Positions 5,328 through 6,055 of a stretch of DNA of 6,055 nt are shown one piece after another. The position numbers were made by a program, and so were the translations under genes. How positions within the stretch are numbered: position 1 is the first letter of the stretch; every line of letters begins with the position of its first letter. Origin of the DNA: Fidelibacterota bacterium (GTDB lineage Bacteria > Fidelibacterota > Marinisomatia > SCGC-AAA003-L08 > D37C17); the NCBI GenBank assembly GCA_002704685.1, contig PAHD01000006.1, positions 1-6,055 of the forward strand. The letters are read 5' to 3'. The notes below the pieces were generated by a model that saw only the letters and a list, made by a program, of their open reading frames with translations, ran no database searches and was not told where the DNA came from.

Positions 5328-6055
5328 ATGCAAATAAAAAGAAAAAATATTTTTAAACAGTATAAATGGCTTAAAGAAAAAAATAAATTTTTTATAATTT
5401 CTGCTGATTATGATGGTTTGATTTGTGCATCTTTTTTGCATCATCATTTGAATTGGAAATTATCTGGGTATTATGACTATAACTCAATTTGGCTTTCTGA
5501 TGATGCTTTAAAAAATAAAAAAAATCTAGTTTGGGTTGATTTAAATATATTACCTGTATCTGGTAAATCAATTGGAAGTCAAATTGTATCGCTAGATAAT
5601 AATCCTTTAGGTCTTAAGACCTCTTGTAATCCAAATATTATTAATAATATTGATTCAAATAAGTTTAAAATGAAATTTCCATTTTCTACATTATTGTTTT
5701 TAATGTGGTTGCATAATATTAATTATAAACATGAGGATATTGGTAAATTATTAATTTTACATTCAGATAATAGCTGGATGAAAATTCAGAAATATTCAAA
5801 AAATATTGATACTTGGATAAATAATTTAGTTGATTTTAATTGGGAGTATTTAAATAAAAATATTAATAGTATTGAATATGAAAACAAAATAGATCAATAT
5901 TTATATCCCAAATTGATTAGTATTGGAGCAGTTTCGGGATTTAGTAAATTAGCAAGTAAATATCTTAAAATAAAAAGTAGAGAATGTAAATTTAATCCTG
6001 ATTGGGATAGTGATATAATTTTAAAATTATTCAATTTATTTGCTGAAAATTTAAA
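5328..6055 (+). CDS. Uncharacterised protein with N-terminal DxDG motif (3' end outside window)
   Basis: An uninterrupted frame from ATG at 5328 to the window edge, 242 codons without a stop, so the gene is partial. I do not recognise it as a named family. Visible: a basic N-terminus (MQIKRKNIFKQYKWLKEKNK); then FFIISADYDGLICASFLHHH (21-40) with D27 and D29-G30; LVWVDLNILP (67-76) with D71; QIVSLDNN (85-92); a KFPFSTLLFLMWLHN helix (116-130); LLILHSDNSWMK (141-152) with H145 and D147. The hydrophobic strand plus D-x-D-G followed by a helix, then further strands ending in D, resembles the start of DHH-type phosphoesterases, though the DHH signature itself is absent. No signal peptide or clear membrane segment is seen, so it is probably cytosolic. 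An in-frame stop at 5277 limits the upstream extension. No Shine-Dalgarno precedes the ATG. It is transcribed away from the folding operon, and a functional link is not implied. Confidence 0.8.
   Translation, partial: MQIKRKNIFKQYKWLKEKNKFFIISADYDGLICASFLHHHLNWKLSGYYDYNSIWLSDDALKNKKNLVWVDLNILPVSGKSIGSQIVSLDNNPLGLKTSCNPNIINNIDSNKFKMKFPFSTLLFLMWLHNINYKHEDIGKLLILHSDNSWMKIQKYSKNIDTWINNLVDFNWEYLNKNINSIEYENKIDQYLYPKLISIGAVSGFSKLASKYLKIKSRECKFNPDWDSDIILKLFNLFAENL

Overview
The window is a very AT-rich bacterial segment with short intergenic gaps. It looks like the genome of a marine, uncultured-type bacterium. The best taxonomic clue is the tail of the secreted nuclease: a Cys-rich 'CGVCGGD' block followed by two dockerin-like DxNxDxxxNxxD repeats. 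I know this combination best from extracellular proteins of Marinimicrobia (SAR406, Neomarinimicrobiota). A LuxR-type regulator with TPRs in the style of Bacteroidota also fits the wider FCB group. The assignment is inferred from protein style only; no marker gene is present.

Layout, left to right. Positions 33-1604 (minus strand) encode a soluble TPR protein with a C-terminal LuxR-like helix-turn-helix. Positions 1687-1890 (minus) hold a short fragment with a signal peptide and the first part of a parallel beta-helix protein, probably a degraded gene. Positions 1917-5291 (minus) form a tight four-gene operon, read from right to left: a secreted endonuclease I with a dockerin-like tail, a two-domain FKBP prolyl isomerase, a thioredoxin-fold lipoprotein with TPRs, and a cyclophilin prolyl isomerase. 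Junctions are ATGA (4-nt overlap), TAATG (1-nt overlap) and a 14-nt gap, so co-transcription and translational coupling are very likely. From 5328 to the window edge a gene runs the other way (plus strand). It is cut off by the edge and encodes an uncharacterised protein with a DxDG motif.

How the genes may work together: the operon joins a ten-cysteine, proline-containing secreted enzyme with two kinds of prolyl isomerase and a thioredoxin-like CxxC protein. This reads as an envelope protein-folding module, with the nuclease as a possible client or simply a co-expressed scavenging enzyme. The FKBP gene has two in-frame start codons, each with a good Shine-Dalgarno, so it could make both an exported and a cytosolic form. 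No rRNA, tRNA, CRISPR array, insertion sequence or clear rho-independent terminator was seen.
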